A stretch of 64,000 nucleotides of DNA from Lindgomyces ingoldianus. Taxonomy: Eukaryota > Ascomycota > Dothideomycetes > Pleosporales > Lindgomycetaceae. The notes beneath the pieces were generated by a model. That model was given only the letters and a program-made list of their open reading frames with translations. It had not been told where the DNA came from and did not search any database. The stretch spans positions 798,001 through 862,000 of the forward strand of contig NW_022985163.1 of assembly GCF_010093535.1 (NCBI RefSeq). The letters run 5' to 3'. Each line of letters begins with the position of its first letter. Within the stretch, counting starts at the first letter, position 1. Positions 11,101 to 22,913 of this stretch are shown in pieces. Position numbers and translations under genes: made by a program.

Positions 11101-13080
11101 TAAACTACTAATACTTGTAGAAGCTAATGCCTTAGACTACATAGTAGCAGAAGTTCTCTTCTAGACTAAGCTAGATAAGACTATTAAGCCTATTACATAC
11201 TTTTTAAAAAGAATAAGTCCTGTAAAAGGTAATTATAAGATCTATAATAAGAAATTACTTACTATAGTACACTGCTTTAAATAATAGCAACCTAAACTAG
11301 AAGGTGCAGCGCATCTAATACAGGTTCTATTTAACTATAAAAACTTATAGTACTTTACAACTATAAAATAACTTAGCTACTAATAAGCTTATTAGTCTAA
11401 ATACTTATCTTATTTTAATTTTAAGATTACTTATTATTCTAGTTAAAATAAAGAAAAACTAAATGCTTTTATAAAGTAATTTTAAAATATTCTTGCTTAA
11501 AAAAAAGTGTAAAAAGCTTAACACTAAACTTTACTTTAACTTAAGCTATTTTTAGACCTTAACTTAAATAAAATAAATTAAATAATTAATTAGATTATTA
11601 CTAATAAGTATCTAAATAATAAATTTATTTAAGAAACCTTAAACCTGCTTTAAAATAGCGCTAGTTAGTTAAAGAAGGTAACACTAGCTAACTATAAAAA
11701 CTAAAATAGTAAGCTATATTACTATAACTAACTTATAATCTTTAATTTTAATAAACTAAGAATTAAACTACTCTAAATTATACATAACTTGCCTGTTAAA
11801 GGACACCTAGGCAGAGGAAAGACTCTTAACCTACTATAGAGAGAGTACTACTAGCCCCGCATGTTCTATACTGTACGCTAATACATATTATGTTGCTATA
11901 CTTGCTGTAAAGTAAAGGCCTTTTAAAAAAGGTATAATAGCCTGCTTAAACTACTCCTAATCTCTAAATAAGCTTAGAAAGATATATTAATTAATTTTAT
12001 TATAAACCTACTTTTATTTAAAGGGTATATAAATATTATAGTAGTTGTTAATTACTTAACTAAGTATTAACACTTAATACTATGTTTCTTTATAACTGCC
12101 CTTAATATAGCCTAGTTATTCTACTAATACATATAGGTTTACTATAGCCTGCCTAACATAATTATATTAGACAGAGGTACGCAGTTTGTCTTAGCCTTCT
12201 AGAACAAACTCTATAAATAGCTCTAAATTATCCTCTATTTATCTACAGCTTTTTACCTAGAGACTAACAGCTAGACTAAGAACATAAACACTATAATAAA
12301 ATAAGTCCTATAAGTGTACATAAACTACTAGTAAGATAACTAGGTAAAATAGTTAGCTATAGCATAGTTTAAAGCTAATAACATAACATTTAAATTAACA
12401 TAAGTATCTCTGTTTTTAGCAAACTATAGATACTACCTCTAAATAAAATTTAAACTACTTTTAAATACCCCTTAACTAACTTATTAATTTATATAAGTAA
12501 TAAATATAAATAGACTTATTAATAAGATCTAAAACATATTTAAATATATTTATAAAAAGCTTACATAGGCTTAAGCTCTTTAACAAAAGTATATAAACTA
12601 ATTTTAAACCTCTACCCTTGCGTATGCAGCTAGTAAGAAGGTCTAGCTAGACACTAGAAATATTTAAATAAACTAATAATTAAAGAAACTTAATTAGAAG
12701 AACCTTAGCCCCTTTATAGTAGCCTATATAGTCTTATTATACACTTACTAATTAATCCTACCTAACAGCATAAAGATACACCCTGTGTTCTACGTATTAT
12801 TGCTGCGCTAAGCAGCCCTTAAATCTAACTATCTACCTAGACAGCTAAACCTGCTACTTAAACCTGTTATTATAAACAACAAACTAGAATATGTTATAAA
12901 AGATGTTAAACAGATCTAGTTTAATAAAAAAAACATATTTATAAATACTTTATAAAATAGACTAGATATAACAAACTATTATAGGAACCTATAGAAGCCT
13001 TGTAAAAGAACTCTACAGTAACTTAATTTTATGCCTAATACTTATCTAAACTAAACCTGTACCCTAATAAAGACAACTTA
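8115..13080 (+). pseudogene. Gag-pol of the Gypsy chromovirus, broken
   Basis: Reading through RIP stops, the plus strand gives gag, then protease/RT/RNase H/integrase in Gypsy order. RT shows MPF(S)L near 10,600 and the catalytic YxDD region (YI(D)(D)ILIYSN) near 10,690. Downstream follow KVTYLEYI and IKNV*AFI*FANFY near 10,800-10,960. The integrase zinc region has GHLGRGKTLNLL and CCYTC near 11,800-11,910, then GYINIIVVV and DRGTQF. A chromodomain-like end (EYVIKDV...NKKNI) lies near 12,890-13,000. Stops are TAG/TAA at Gln, Trp and Arg positions, so no protein is possible. Confidence 0.88.
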
Positions 13081-13132
13081 ATGCTAGAACTACTAATGTA
13101 AAGGATTTCCTTCCTAATAAGAGGGGGAGTAC

Positions 13133-13450
13133 TGTTATAGTATCCTCTCTAGATCCTAGATATAACTGTATTAGACGTGTACTAGAGTATTATTAGTGCA
13201 CGTCTAACATAAATATAACATAATATAGACATAAACTTAAGCATAAACTGCTTTAACACTAACTAAACCTAAAACAGGCTTAATTTATACTTAAAGTGCT
13301 TAAACTTCTAAGCTAAGTATTTAATTACTAATTTTTTTCTAAACCTTTCTGTTCCTTACATAACGTCTTATACCTACTATAATACCTTACGTAGTAATTA
13401 AACTAGACCTCTGTGAAGCTCTATAACCTTACTCGTGCACAATCGTGACA
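13133..13450 (+). repeat. 3' LTR of the chromovirus
   Basis: This 318-bp partner of the 5' LTR has the opposite damage pattern: its inner left end is RIPped and its outer right end (CTCGTGCACAATCGTGACA) is clean. Confidence 0.9.
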
Positions 13451-14136
13451 AGGGTTGTTGGTGATAAAGAAGGCAGGCTGTGGTTTAGCCTAGCAGCTGT
13501 ATAGGGAGCTGGCAAACCTAATCTAAGAGGATAGGAAAGAAGGTATATATAGTGCAAAATATATAAGGCAGTAATAGTCCTCTTTATAAAAGATCTAATG
13601 CCTCTTAGTCTATTAAGTAGGTAAAGACTAAATAGTAATTACAACCTTCTAGCTATAGTTATAATTAAGACTATATACATAGGGTTTACATGCTTTACAT
13701 GTTTGCATGCTTGTTTCTACTTAGCCTGCATAGCCTACAAGCCTGCATAGCCTGTTAGCCTATTAGATAGTGCACTCTGCTAGGCTTTTATCTAAAAGCT
13801 AGAGCTATTCCTTATCTGTCCTGTTACGTGATTTGTTTAACATAGAGTTAAGCGTCTTCTATCTAATGTTGCTTAGGCTGTGTGGGACAGCTAATTAAGT
13901 TATTATAGTCTGTCTGTTAGCTATAACACGCAGGCTTTTCTTCTAGTTAGCGTCCTTGCTGTTATGTTCTTTCTGTTGTAAGCATTAGGTTTTCTTTTTA
14001 GCTAGTGTATGCCTTTTCTTAAAACTTAACCTAATGTCTAGCTTCTTTAACTATGCCTTATTAAGCCTTTTACTTATCTGCTATTTTTTATTATCTTTAC
14101 ACTATTACTTATCTTAATCCTCTTTGTTATACAAAG

Positions 14137-14640
14137 ATGCGTCCTTATAGTGCTTGTTGTTTAAGCAGGTTCTCTTATGTAATATCCTTGTTATTAGATA
14201 AGTATGTAGAATGTGTGCAAAAGAGTAGTTACTGTAACGCCTTTATGTCTAACGCAGCCTAGAATTGTTTAGAGCAGGAGCGTAAAAAGCTGTTAGCTAA
14301 ATTAGAGGCAGTTTAAAAGAATAAAATATGTAAAAAGAAAAAGTTGCTAAAACATTTCTAGTTAACTATTTTTTATTAAAAAAGGGCTTATAAGCAGTTA
14401 AAGGTGTTAGAGGATTAAAAGGTAAAGTACTTAGAAAAAGACCTTTTATCCCTAGATAAGCTTAAAGCGCTTAAGGTAAAGGCTGTAGGCCTTTTTTCTC
14501 CTTAGCCTATGTTAAAAGGTTGCGGGCTTCCTACATTGCAGCTAGCTAATGCTGCTGCAGTTTTAACTAATAGTAATGTTTTCTAGTCTAGGGAGCTTTC
14601 TCCTAGGTAGTTCTGTTTAGAAGGGACTCTAGGTATTTAT
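14137..14640 (+). pseudogene. Plus-strand relic: Cys-containing coiled-coil protein in Gypsy B
   Basis: Between the 3' LTR and pol, and antisense to pol, the plus strand reads well from ATG at 14,137. A short Cys cluster (CCLSR..., DKYVECVQKS, YC) is followed by a Lys/Glu/Leu-rich stretch (LEQERKKLLAKLEAV, KQLKVLED, KVKYLEKDLLSLDKLKAL) that would form a coiled coil. Its few stops are all TAG or TAA, explained by RIP of CAG, CAA or TGG. The same segment is present inverted near 19,245-19,700, and a diverged version (DKCVKCVKKK) lies at 30,860-31,200 in Gypsy family D. I do not know its function; it may be an accessory protein of this Gypsy lineage. Confidence 0.5.
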
Positions 14641-14990
14641 AAAAGGCTTAGAGAGTGTTTAACAAGCTTTTAATAAGTTCTTAAGTGTTTTTACTAGTAG
14701 GCTATCCTTTTTATTTTACTAAGTACTTATTTCCTTAGTAGTTTATAATTTATTCTACTTTATATTCTTTTTCTTCTTTCTTTTATCTAGTAGTTGCTAG
14801 TAGGATGTTCTTAGGCGCAAGTTTAAGCTTAGAGACATAAAACTAGGGGTGTATTTGCATTTCTTTTAGTAGCTTAAGTTTACAAATGCTAGGGCGTGTT
14901 TGTATAACCTAGTAAGGTCTTATGCGCTTTTTAGCAAGCTTTTTAAAAAGTTTTAGTGTTTTAAGATTTTTTATGTCTAAGTATATATAA

Positions 14991-15067
14991 TGTTGCGTTT
15001 GCTAAAAGGTTAACCTCCCAGCTAGCACAGCAGAAGGATATATATAGACGGATAGCTGTACGCGACA
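14991..15067 (+). mobile_element. Solo LTR of TRIM family 2
   Basis: The 77-bp unit TGTTGCGTTTGCTAAAAG...CGCGACA is nearly identical to the two LTRs of the TRIM at 21,501-21,918. It is flanked by TATAA on both sides, a clear 5-bp TSD. It is inserted in Gypsy B and much less RIPped than its host. Confidence 0.88.
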
Positions 15068-15099
15068 TATAATTATTAAGGTGTATTTCTAGCGCTAGT

Positions 15100-17900
15100 T
15101 ATTTCTTTAGGTTTACTATTTTTTCTATAGCTTCTTAAGCTAACTATGCTTCTCTAGTTAGTTTCTAGTATAGTTTTAAAAGTTTAGTTATTTAATTTAT
15201 AGCTTCTAAAAGGTCTATTAGTTGCAAGCCTTAAAGCTTATAGTATAAGGAATATCTAAAATTAGCTTTATATAGGGTTTCTTTAGTTATAGCTAATTCT
15301 ATAGTGTTAATAGTAAGTTATGCTATTAGCAGCTATTCTGCCTAGTTGTTTTGTTTATATAATACATATTTACATAGATATTTTTCTGCTTCTGTGTTTA
15401 CTTTTTCTGTTTATCTGTCTATTTATAGGTAGTATGCTATAAAGAGCTTATAGTAGATCCCTAGGTGTTTAACTGCAGCTGTCTAGAATTTACTTATAAA
15501 TAATTTATCTTAGTTAAAGATAATAATCTTAGGGCATTTATAAGTAGCTAAAATATTCTTTTTTAATTTAAACATAAATTTCTTAGTTGTAATACCTTTT
15601 TTAGATAGCTATAAGTAAATAAATTTAGTAGTTTTATTAATAACTTATGTAATTATGTTGCAAAGTCTTTCTATACTAAGTTTCTATAATAGTAGTAGTC
15701 TAGTAATAAAATTTATAGTTATTATAGTCTATAGTTAGCTTAGCGCTGTAATTAGTTAAAGTAGTCTATAAGGTTTATGTTGTTATAGATTGTTTTTATT
15801 ACAAGTGTTACATTCCTATAAGACTTTAGTACATAGGTGTTTTAATTAGGGCACCTCTTAAAGTATAGCCTTTTTAATTTTCTTTTATAGTAATCTAATT
15901 CCTAGATGTCTAAACATAAGAGCTTTATAATACTCTTTTATTAAGTTCTTCTATTCTTGTTTAATAATTATAAAGGAACATAGTAGTTTCTCTTAGTTTA
16001 GTCCTTTATAAACTAGGCCTTCTAGGGTTTCTTTAAAGATTGCAAATTTCTTAAAGTTCTTCTTATTCTTTTTAAAGTAGTTAGTGCGTTAGCTTAGAGC
16101 GTCTACTTGCTAGTTGCTGCTTCCTGCTACATGTTTAATAATAAAGTTAAATTAGGTAAGTTCTATAGCCTATTATACATACATTAGTAAAAGTTTTTTA
16201 GTAGTAAAAAAAGTAATAAAGTTTATATAGTTAGTAAAAATTATAAATTATTAACTAAGGCTTTAAAGTTTAACTTTCTAGTTTCTGCATACATTAACTA
16301 TAGCTTTTAGTTCTTTATTAGAGATAGTATATTTTTATTCTAATAGTGTAAATTTTACTAAGTAGTAGGCTACTAGATGCTATTAACTGTTTTTCTATTT
16401 TTAGAAGAGTGCTGCTTCTTTAGCCCTTAGAGAAGCATTAGTGTGCACTTTAGTTTCTAGTGTAGAGTTGTACATTCTAAGAATAGAGTAGCTTATTATT
16501 ATTTACTTTAATCTTTAAAAGGTGTTTTTTATTTCTGTTGTCTATTAAAATTTCTAAATAGCTCTTTTTTTTAAAGTAGTGTTTATAAAAGGTAATGCAA
16601 TTTTTAAGTAGTCTTTAATTATTCTTTATACATAGCTAGTAAAACCTAGGAATCCTTTAATTTCTGTAATAGTTTCTATTGTTAGCTATTTAAGCACCTT
16701 ATTTACTTTAGTAGAGTCTATTTTTATTTTTTTGTTAATAATAAATCTAAGATAATTAGTTTTTTATACATTAAATTTGCATTTTTTAAGTTATAGGTAA
16801 AGTCTGTATTTTTAGAGCTTATCTAGCACTAGTTGTACTTTTGCTACATAGTCTAGTTTATCTTCTTTTATGTATATAAAGATGTTGTCTAAGTATACTA
16901 AGATAAAGATGTCTAAATATAGGTTAAGTGCTATGTTAATTACTTTTTAAAAAGTTATAAAGGCGTTAGTAAGTCTAAATAGCATAATAAAAAGTTTATA
17001 GAAAGCTTATAAGGTTTTAAAGGCTATTATTTATTTATGTCTTTTTTTTATCTTTATTTTATTAAATCTGTCTTATATATTAAACTTTATAAAATGTTTA
17101 GTTCTCTTTAGTTAGTTTATAATATTCTAGATAATAGAGAGAGGGAACTAATCTTTTATAGTGTTTTTATTAAGAGTTTAATAATCTTAGTAGACTTTAA
17201 CTTTCTTGTTTTTCTTTTTTACAAAGACTACTGCTAATGCTATAAAGCTTTTACTTTCTTAGATATAGCCTTTTACTAGCATGTAGTCTACATATTCTTA
17301 TAGTGCTTCTTTCTAAGCTGCTGTAAGAGGGCGCAGCTTGTGCGTTTTTAGTTAGGGGTTAGGTTTAAAGTTAATTGCGTAATTCTATAGTTAATGTAGG
17401 GGTAGTTTTTCTAGGTCTTTAGAAGTTATAAACATATTCTTATAACCCTAGTATTCTTTTAAGAGTTCCTTTCTAGGTTTTTCTGCAATTTAGTAGATTC
17501 CTACCTAGTCTAGGTCTCTTTTCTTTTTAAATTTATTAAAAGAGATTTCTTCTAGTTCTTTCTTTATTATGCAAACAGCTTGTGCTTTTAGTTCTTAATA
17601 GGGGAACTTTTAGAGTTTAGTTGTTTTTGCGTGTCCTAACTTTACCTGTACTGTTATAGTTTTCTAGTCTATCTTAGGGTTATGTTAATAAAGCTAATTG
17701 TATCCTAGTATAATTTAGTATTTTCCTCTAAGTAGCAGTATGCTTAGAGATATTTAGTTAGTTATTATTTCTATTTTTAAAGTTACTTTCTTAGTTTCTA
17801 GTTAGGTTTTTCCTTTACTATATTTAATTAAAAATGCGTTAGTAAGAGATACCTAAAAAAGTTATTTCTTTATTTAGTATAGTATCTTGTAGTCCTTAAC
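15100..17900 (-). pseudogene. Pol of Gypsy family B, broken
   Basis: On the minus strand, pol can be followed through RIP stops. RT begins with KKKN(K)KVKVY*DY*TLN near 17,200, continues with FIKFNI near 17,090, and has LDIFILVYLDNIFIYIKED near 16,880. RNase H covers about 16,100-16,600. Integrase shows CxxC-like RNVTLVIK...IYNN near 15,790 and INFITRLLL near 15,700. Each part is in the Gypsy order. No intact frame remains. Confidence 0.75.
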
Positions 17901-19244
17901 CTATTAGGAGTTAATTGCTGTAAATGTGCATCTACTGTTAATTAGCGCAAGGCCTTTATATACTATTTCTTTAAAGAATTTAAGCGTGCAGTTAGCTGTT
18001 AGGCTTTTGCCTAACTCTTACCTTACTACTACTAAGACCTTTATGTTATAGTAGACTTTGTTATAATTTATGCTAGGGTTATCCTCTTTAACGCTTAAAA
18101 GGCTGTGTATTTACTTGTCTACTTAGTTAACTATAACCTTAAATTTCTAGTAGTCTTTTATTATATAGTTGTCTACTAGACAGTTAATGCTTTTTACTCT
18201 GTAGTAGTATAAAAGTTAGTTATTCTACTAGTTAGCTTTCTATTAAAAGTAGTAAAAGGCGCAGTTAAAGGCGTTTTTACATTTAGTCTAAGGCTTTTTC
18301 TTATAGAGTGGACCTGTGCTGCAGTGCTAGTAGTTTAGCATTTTACATATTATAGCTAATCTTATTAAGGTGTCTGTAAATCTTTTACTTTCCTATGCGC
18401 CTATTAGCTACTAGCTAGCCTAGTGCTTAGTTAGCTAGTGTTAGGTGCAATATTTATTTATGTAAAGGTACTAGGTGTATAAACATTATTTAAGATTAGT
18501 GTAGATAGAGATAGGTTATATCTAAGCCTATTAAGGGTATTCTTTTGTCTAAATTATTTATAGAGGATAGCTTTTATATTTGCAGTAGTAAGCGTTATGT
18601 CTTCTGCTTCTGCATAGAATGCAGTATCTGTAGATTTGCTATTACTCTAGCTTTTTTCTTATTACTACTAGCGCTAAAGGTAGAGTATCTAGTTGTTCTT
18701 CTAAAGAAGCTAGTGTCTATAAGGGCGTTAGGTGCTAGTTAGGGCTGTTTTTTTTTGCTAGTATTTTCTTAAAGAATTTTTATTACTTTTTTTTATTTAG
18801 TATATTATAATAGACTATAGTAATTTTTCTTATAATTTTATAAGTGTTATAATTATTATTTAGGGTTACCTTATAGAGCTCTATTCTGCAAAGGTTGTAG
18901 TTATAAAGTCCTCTACATTTCTAGTAGTTTCCTTGCTTAAACTGTTATTTAAGTTCCTTTAGTAAAATGCCTAGTCTGCTTTATTTAAAAAGGTACTGTT
19001 TTTTTTTCTTTTTTTTTTTTTTTTACATTTTTAACATAGTTAGCTATTTGTGTTAGGTGCTGCTAGCCTTTAAAAACTATAGCCTATTTAATAGCTCTAG
19101 AGATACTGTCTTTTTTTTTAGACCTCTACCTTCTAGTAGTCTATTAGATAATTAGAGGATTTATAGTTAGCTTTATATCTTTAGTAGAGCTGTTTGTTAA
19201 GCCTGTTGTGTATTTCTTTATACGTTAGGCATTTATTAATATAC

Positions 19245-20488
19245 ATAGCTTTTATAGTTAAACATAGGTTAAGGAGAAGAAAGACTAGCTACTTTTACCT
19301 TAAGCGCTTTAAGCTTATCTAGTAATAAAAGGTCTCTTTTTAAATACTTTGCCCTTTAATTTGCTAGAACTTTTAACTGTTTTTAAACTTATTCCTGCTA
19401 AGCTACAAAGGACTAAAGACACCTTAAGGACTTAGCTTACTTCTATATTTCCCTTTCTTTTTCTCTTATCTTCTTCTCTTTAGCTGCCTTTAGTTCTCTG
19501 TAAAGTCTTTTCTCTTTACTCTTTAGGCAATTCTAAGCTGCATTAGAAATAAAAGCATTGCAATAACTACTTTTCTGCACACACTCTACGCACTTGTCTA
19601 ATAATAAGGACATTACATAGGAAGAACTATAAGACTAGTAAGGACTACAGGGATGCATCTTTGTACGCTAATAAGGATTAAGATAAGTAACAGTACAAAG
19701 GCAACAGGCAACAGCAGAAGTACGCAAAACCTAACAAGGCATAGTTAAGAAAGATAAGCATTAAACTAGCCTTTAAAAACAGAAATGCACTAGCTAAAAA
19801 AAAAATCTAACACTTATAGTAGAAAGAACATAACAGTAAGGACGCTAACTAAAAAGGAAGCCTGCGTGTTATAGCTAACAGTTAGACTGTAATAACCTAA
19901 CTAGCTGTCCTACACAGCCTAAACAACGTTAGATAGAAAGCGCTTAGCCCTGCACTAAGCAAATTACATAATAGGATAGATAAGGAATAGCTTTAGCTTT
20001 TAAATAAAAGCCTTACAGAGTGCACTGTTTAATAAGGACTAAAACATTGCAGGCAATGCAGGCATTGCAGGCTGTTGCAGGCAACGCATGCAACACCTGC
20101 AACGCATGCAAACGCATGTAGACCCTATGTATATAGTCCTAATTACAACTATAGTTAGAAGGTTGTAATTACTATTAAGTCTATTCTCTACACTCCCTTA
20201 TCTAATAGACTAAGAAGCTGTGATACCTTTCTAAGAATAGGACACTGCTGCTTTGTATATTTTGCACTATATATACCTCTATTTCTATCCCTACAGATTA
20301 GGTTTACTAGCTCCCTATACAGCTGCTAGGTTAAACTATAAGCCTGCCTACCTTACCTTCTCCCAACCCATACTCTGCTTGACGGACTGTACACCCGATC
20401 AAGCTAAGTTCTCCCCTTTCCGCTAACATATCAATATAGGCCGACGTACTCCCGAAAACACTATTTCATCGGAGTAAGGATTGTAACA
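19245..20488 (-). mobile_element. Inverted fragment of Gypsy family B with complete LTR
   Basis: Read as reverse complement, this segment repeats the left end of the family B Gypsy: LTR, spacer and the coiled-coil relic. The LTR is 19,867-20,488 (622 bp, ends TGTTATAG...ATTGTAACA). The region 13,456-14,520 and this fragment are thus inverted repeats of about 1.2 kb. The left limit, where it meets the truncated gag of the other element, is approximate. Simple GCATGC/TGCAGG motifs near 20,040-20,110 lie inside the LTR. Confidence 0.75.
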
Positions 20489-20850
20489 CTTAGCACCTCT
20501 AACACATGTATATAGTTCCTGCATTAAACAACCTTTAGAAGGTGTGTTTAACATTTAGTTTATTTATTATATAAACTAAGTAGCATTTAGCTTTTTAAAG
20601 AGCTATAATACTATTTGTATATCTTATAACATATATACCTCTAATTCTGTCTAACAGGACTGTTTAACTCTAGCTTTTTTACTGCTACATAAAGGGTAAA
20701 CTATAATCTAGTCACTCTACTCCCCTCTAATAGCCTATTAGCCTGTACGTAGGACTGTACACCCTACCGGTTGGCCCCTACCATCCGCTCTACTTCTCCC
20801 CTAGGGATATTATTAGACCCGTGTGCTTCCACGAAGCAAGGATTGTAACA
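20489..20850 (-). mobile_element. Truncated LTR of Gypsy family D
   Basis: The reverse complement matches the first 360 bp or so of the 590-bp LTRs at 30,021 and 39,798. It starts TGTTACAATCCTTGCTTCG at 20,850 and runs leftwards to where the family B LTR begins. The inner part is missing. Confidence 0.8.
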
Positions 20851-21346
20851 TACACTACTAGTTACTACTAAATAAAAACATTATAATAAAGGCATTATAT
20901 TAGTATTAGGTCTTTAGTCTAGTTTTTTTTAGTAACAAGAAATTTTAGTTAGAAAGTTATACTTTATTATATTCTATCTAAATTAGTTTTAAATTAGTTC
21001 TAAATATTTTCTATACACTATAAATAAAAACTATTAGCTTATAAAAAAGAGAGTAGTGTAATAATTCTATAAATTGTTCTATCTTAGGTTGCTTAGATCC
21101 TATCTAAAGAGTCTTTATATTAGCCTTAACTATAACTTAACCTAGTCTTTTATAGTTACTTATATTCTCTTATATATTTAGTTGCACCTTACTTTTATAG
21201 CTAGCTTAGTAGTTTTTTAATATTCTTTTATATAAGGCCTATAGGTGTTAATAGCATTTCTAGGTTTAGAGTCCCCACACACTCCTATATGCCTCTAAGT
21301 AGATTCCCACCGCATTTGGACCTATTGTCTTGCCTGTGCTGTTACA
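20851..21346 (-). mobile_element. Partial inverted family A LTR element
   Basis: Positions 21,057-21,346 are a complete 290-bp family A LTR in reverse (TGTAATAATTC...GTTACA). Positions 20,851-21,056 are the adjoining internal sequence, matching 29,345-29,550 in reverse. The rest of the element is lost to the left. Its right flank continues directly into Fot family 2 sequence. Confidence 0.8.
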
Positions 21347-21984
21347 GCTTAGTGTGTAAAAAATTAGCTATATTAGCTATAAATGCTATTTAAGAGGAAA
21401 ATTCTTACGCATATAGCTTAAGTATAGTCTTAATAATTACCTACTCTTTATTATTACCTAGCCTTTATAAGTTAGCTATAAAATTAGCTTATAAAAGTTA
21501 TGTTGCGTTTGCTAAAAGGTCAACCTTCCAGCTAGCACAGCAGAAGGATATATGTAGACGGATAGCTGTACGCAACACACCCCCTAGCTTAAACTGTGGA
21601 ATAAGAGAGGTAAAACATAGTAAGACAACCTTAACACACCCTCCCTAGCCTAAGCAACAGAACTTAGAGACAGATCTAGTAAGGTAGCCTCTGTAATAGA
21701 CGCACTGCCTAAATGCTCTTTGCTAAGCGTAGGAATTAAACACACAGTGTTCTAGGATAATGCAATTCTATTAGTAGAGCAGGGGTGCGCAAATTTTTAA
21801 GTGCTAACTATCTACACTACGCTGCAAACTAGGCTTATAACTGTTGCGTTTGCTAAAAGGTCAACCTTCTAGCTAGCACAGCAGAAGGATATATGTAGAC
21901 GGATAGCTGTACGCGACAAGTTATTTAGTGCTATAGTTATTTATTATTTTTTAAAGAACTTTATATATAGCTATAGCATGTTTC
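21347..21984 (-). mobile_element. Left arm of an outer Fot-like family 2 transposon
   Basis: 21,347-21,500 and 21,924-21,984 match the middle of the complete Fot family 2 element at 31,679-33,542 (same minus orientation). They are interrupted by TRIM family 2. The sequence breaks at 21,984 and resumes at 42,486 on the far side of the family A LTR element. The left end was lost where the inverted family A LTR abuts. Confidence 0.8.
21501..21918 (+). mobile_element. TRIM family 2: complete 418-bp miniature LTR element
   Basis: Direct repeats at 21,501-21,577 (77 bp) and 21,843-21,918 (76 bp) run from TGTTGCGTTTGCTAAAAGG to TACGC(A/G)ACA and enclose 265 bp with no gag or pol. A TSD AGTTA lies at 21,496-21,500 and 21,919-21,923. 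Composition is much less AT-biased than the host, so it is a late arrival. The strand is arbitrary, because no clear polypurine tract is visible. A solo LTR of this family sits at 14,991-15,067. Confidence 0.88.
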
Positions 21985-22913
21985 TGTAACGGCACAGGCA
22001 AGACAATAGGTTCGAATGCGGTGGGAATCCACTCAGAGGCATATAGGAGTGCGTGGGGACTCTAAACCTAGGAATGCTATTAACACCTATAGGCTTTATA
22101 TAAAAGAATATTAGAAAACTACTAAGCTAGCTACAAGGGCAAGGTGCAACTAAATACATAAGGGAATAAAAGTAACTATAAAGAACTAGGTTAAGTTATA
22201 GTTAGAGCTAATATAGAGACTCTTTAGATAAGATCTAAGCAACCTAAAATAAAATAATTTAACGTACCTAACAGGTTGGCTAGCCACTTTTGCCAAGCCC
22301 CTACTACACTCTACCTATCTACATAATGCCTTAACAATAACACTAGATTAAATCTTCTAAAGAACGTTAGATACAGCTTGCTCTTTAGGCTTTTAAATAA
22401 GACTTAAAACTCTTCTTATAACACACTGCAGCTATCTATAATGTCTTTTACACAACACTAAGTAATTAACACGCTAGACAGCCTTTAGAAGCAGAATACT
22501 AGCCTAAATTAAGAAATCTAACTAAGCTTAAAAAAAAAGTAGTTATTAAGTACATACTTAAGCTTATTACACACAGATTTCCCTCTAGGCTTGCAGCTGT
22601 AGCTAATATAGCTAATTCCTTGCGCGCAGAGCGCAATCTAGGCTAGGTTAGCTTAAACTAGCCTAGTATGTAGGTTAAGCACTGCTCTAAGTTTATAATA
22701 AAGTTTAATTATAAGTATAATTATAAAAGAGTGCTTTATAAAGATCTAGAGGTTATCTAGGGCTAGTTTTGCCTAGTAGCTAACATAAAAGCTAAGTATA
22801 GTATCTAGAATAAAGACACATATAACTTTAACAAGTTAGGCTTTATAATAGGCTAGATATTAACTAAAGCAGTTATTATAGCTTTAGAAAGACAAAGATA
22901 GCTAAAAGTAATA

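Larger units (their letters stand above)
7797..13450 (+). mobile_element. Gypsy chromovirus, structurally complete, RIP-inactivated
   Basis: Two 318-bp LTRs (TGTCACGGTATCC...ATCGTGACA) flank the element, with a TSD AGGGT at 7,792-7,796 and 13,451-13,455. A textbook polypurine tract, AAGAGGGGGAGTAC, precedes the 3' LTR. The 5,654 bp are full length for a small fungal Gypsy. It is inserted into the 3' LTR of the family B Gypsy and is therefore younger than it. Confidence 0.92.
7670..19245 (-). mobile_element. Gypsy family B element, minus strand, RIP-degraded
   Basis: The left end is the family B LTR (7,672-7,796 plus 13,456-13,928, about 600 bp, split by a chromovirus). Pol reads on the minus strand from about 17,900 to 15,100, so this LTR is the 3' one. 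A purine-rich tract cannot be judged because of RIP. Gag should lie to the right but is cut off near 19,245, where an inverted fragment of the same family begins; no 5' LTR is left. A plus-strand coding relic sits between the LTR and pol (14,137-14,640), and a 77-bp solo LTR has inserted at 14,991. Confidence 0.75.

Noticed and set aside
13456..20488. Element with terminal inverted repeats of 1.2 kb
   Set aside because: The inverted ends are LTR plus internal sequence of one Gypsy family; two elements in opposite orientation explain them better than a large TIR transposon.
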